Origin: Palleronia marisminoris
GTDB taxonomy: Bacteria; Pseudomonadota; Alphaproteobacteria; Rhodobacterales; Rhodobacteraceae
DNA: 64,000 bases
Direction: 5' to 3'
Assembly (NCBI RefSeq): GCF_900172315.1
Contig: NZ_FWFV01000001.1
Location: 62,001-126,000, forward strand
In this document: positions 63,894 through 64,000 of the stretch, piece after piece
How positions within the stretch are numbered: position 1 is the first letter of the stretch
Layout of the letters: every line of letters starts with the position of its first letter
The notes under the pieces: generated by a model
Seen by the model: only the letters and a program-made list of their open reading frames with translations
Databases searched by the model: none
Told to the model about the DNA's origin: nothing
Translations under genes and position numbers: made by a program

Positions 63894-64000
63894 ATGAACC
63901 CGACGACCGACCGCAGCGGAAAGGCCGGCCGGCCGGCCCCGATCGAGGGGGCGGCGAGGCACTACACGTTCCTCCTGCTCGACCGCTTCAGCCTCCTGAG
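63894..64000 (+). CDS. Start of a probable GlxA-family (DJ-1/PfpI-AraC) regulator, truncated by window
   Basis: Only about 35 residues are visible: a charged leader MNPTTDRSGKAG, then HYTFLLLDRFSLL. The last part fits the first strand and nucleophile-loop region of GlxA-type proteins (pattern FxFLLLPxFSxL), which fuse a DJ-1/PfpI-like domain to an AraC DNA-binding domain. No clear ribosome-binding site precedes the ATG, and other frames nearby also have ATGs. The call depends on sequence beyond base 64000. Confidence 0.5.
   Translation, partial: MNPTTDRSGKAGRPAPIEGAARHYTFLLLDRFSLL

Noticed and set aside
61816-63897. A 693-codon open frame on the plus strand
   Set aside because: It lies opposite the DAHP synthase gene and overlaps the PAS protein in another frame; it has no recognisable features and reflects high GC content.
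1-64000. CRISPR arrays, tRNA or rRNA genes, insertion sequences, prophage
   Set aside because: No regularly spaced repeats with unique spacers, no tRNA-like cloverleaf with CCA end, and no transposase, integrase or phage structural motifs were seen.

Overview
The window is a stretch of high-GC chromosome from an alphaproteobacterium, most likely a marine or halophilic member of Rhodobacterales (Roseobacter/Rhodobacter relatives). This is inferred from the combination of class II DAHP synthase, single-domain XylG, DUF1206 and PAS_5-type proteins, enlarged PstC/PstA, the phoR-pstSCAB-phoU-phoB order and the bamA-skp-fabZ-lpxA-lpxI-lpxB block. No rRNA, tRNA, CRISPR array, insertion sequence or phage gene was recognised. 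It reads as mostly core genome with several accessory transport and regulatory islands.

Layout. (1) 1-8268: a minus-strand chemotaxis operon, STAS protein - cheY - cheA - cheW - mcp - cheW - cheR (cheR runs off the left edge), with a divergent gene for a 550-residue soluble helical protein that has no recognised family. (2) 8735-14787: folD, a LuxR-type regulator, a di-haem cytochrome c peroxidase/MauG-like protein convergent with a secreted Trp-rich FG-GAP/UnbV protein, and a ROK repressor. (3) 14984-18225: xylF-xylH-xylG xylose importer ending in a clear terminator. (4) 18374-26632: RTX protein with seven propeller-like repeats, TetR regulator, lipoprotein hydrolase, metA, a P-loop ATPase, FadL-like porin, EamA transporter, DUF1206 membrane protein. 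(5) 26688-33980: oligopeptide ABC importer (fused double ATPase, two permeases, Tat-exported binding protein) with an AraC regulator. (6) 34077-49840: housekeeping genes: miaA, pyrH, yceI, frr, uppS, cdsA, dxr, rseP, bamA, skp-like, fabZ, lpxA, lpxI, lpxB, rpsB, tsf. The plus-strand run couples isoprenoid carrier, phospholipid, lipid A and outer-membrane protein assembly with translation. (7) 49968-61599: a long minus-strand series yicC-gmk-gamma carbonic anhydrase-Cys/Met PLP enzyme-phoR-pstSCAB-phoU-phoB-AI-2E family transporter, with a phased Pho box array in front of pstS. (8) 61733-64000: PAS_5 protein, class II DAHP synthase, and the first codons of a probable GlxA-type regulator.

Most clusters are ordinary. 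The points that deserve a second look are the peroxidase/UnbV pair, the orphan helical protein beside the chemotaxis operon, the seven-repeat RTX protein, a Tat-like signal on the Skp-like chaperone, a PhoR without membrane segments, and a possible 41-residue membrane peptide between rseP and bamA. Starts were chosen from visible ribosome-binding sites and gene overlaps; assignments rest on motif recognition by eye, with no database search.
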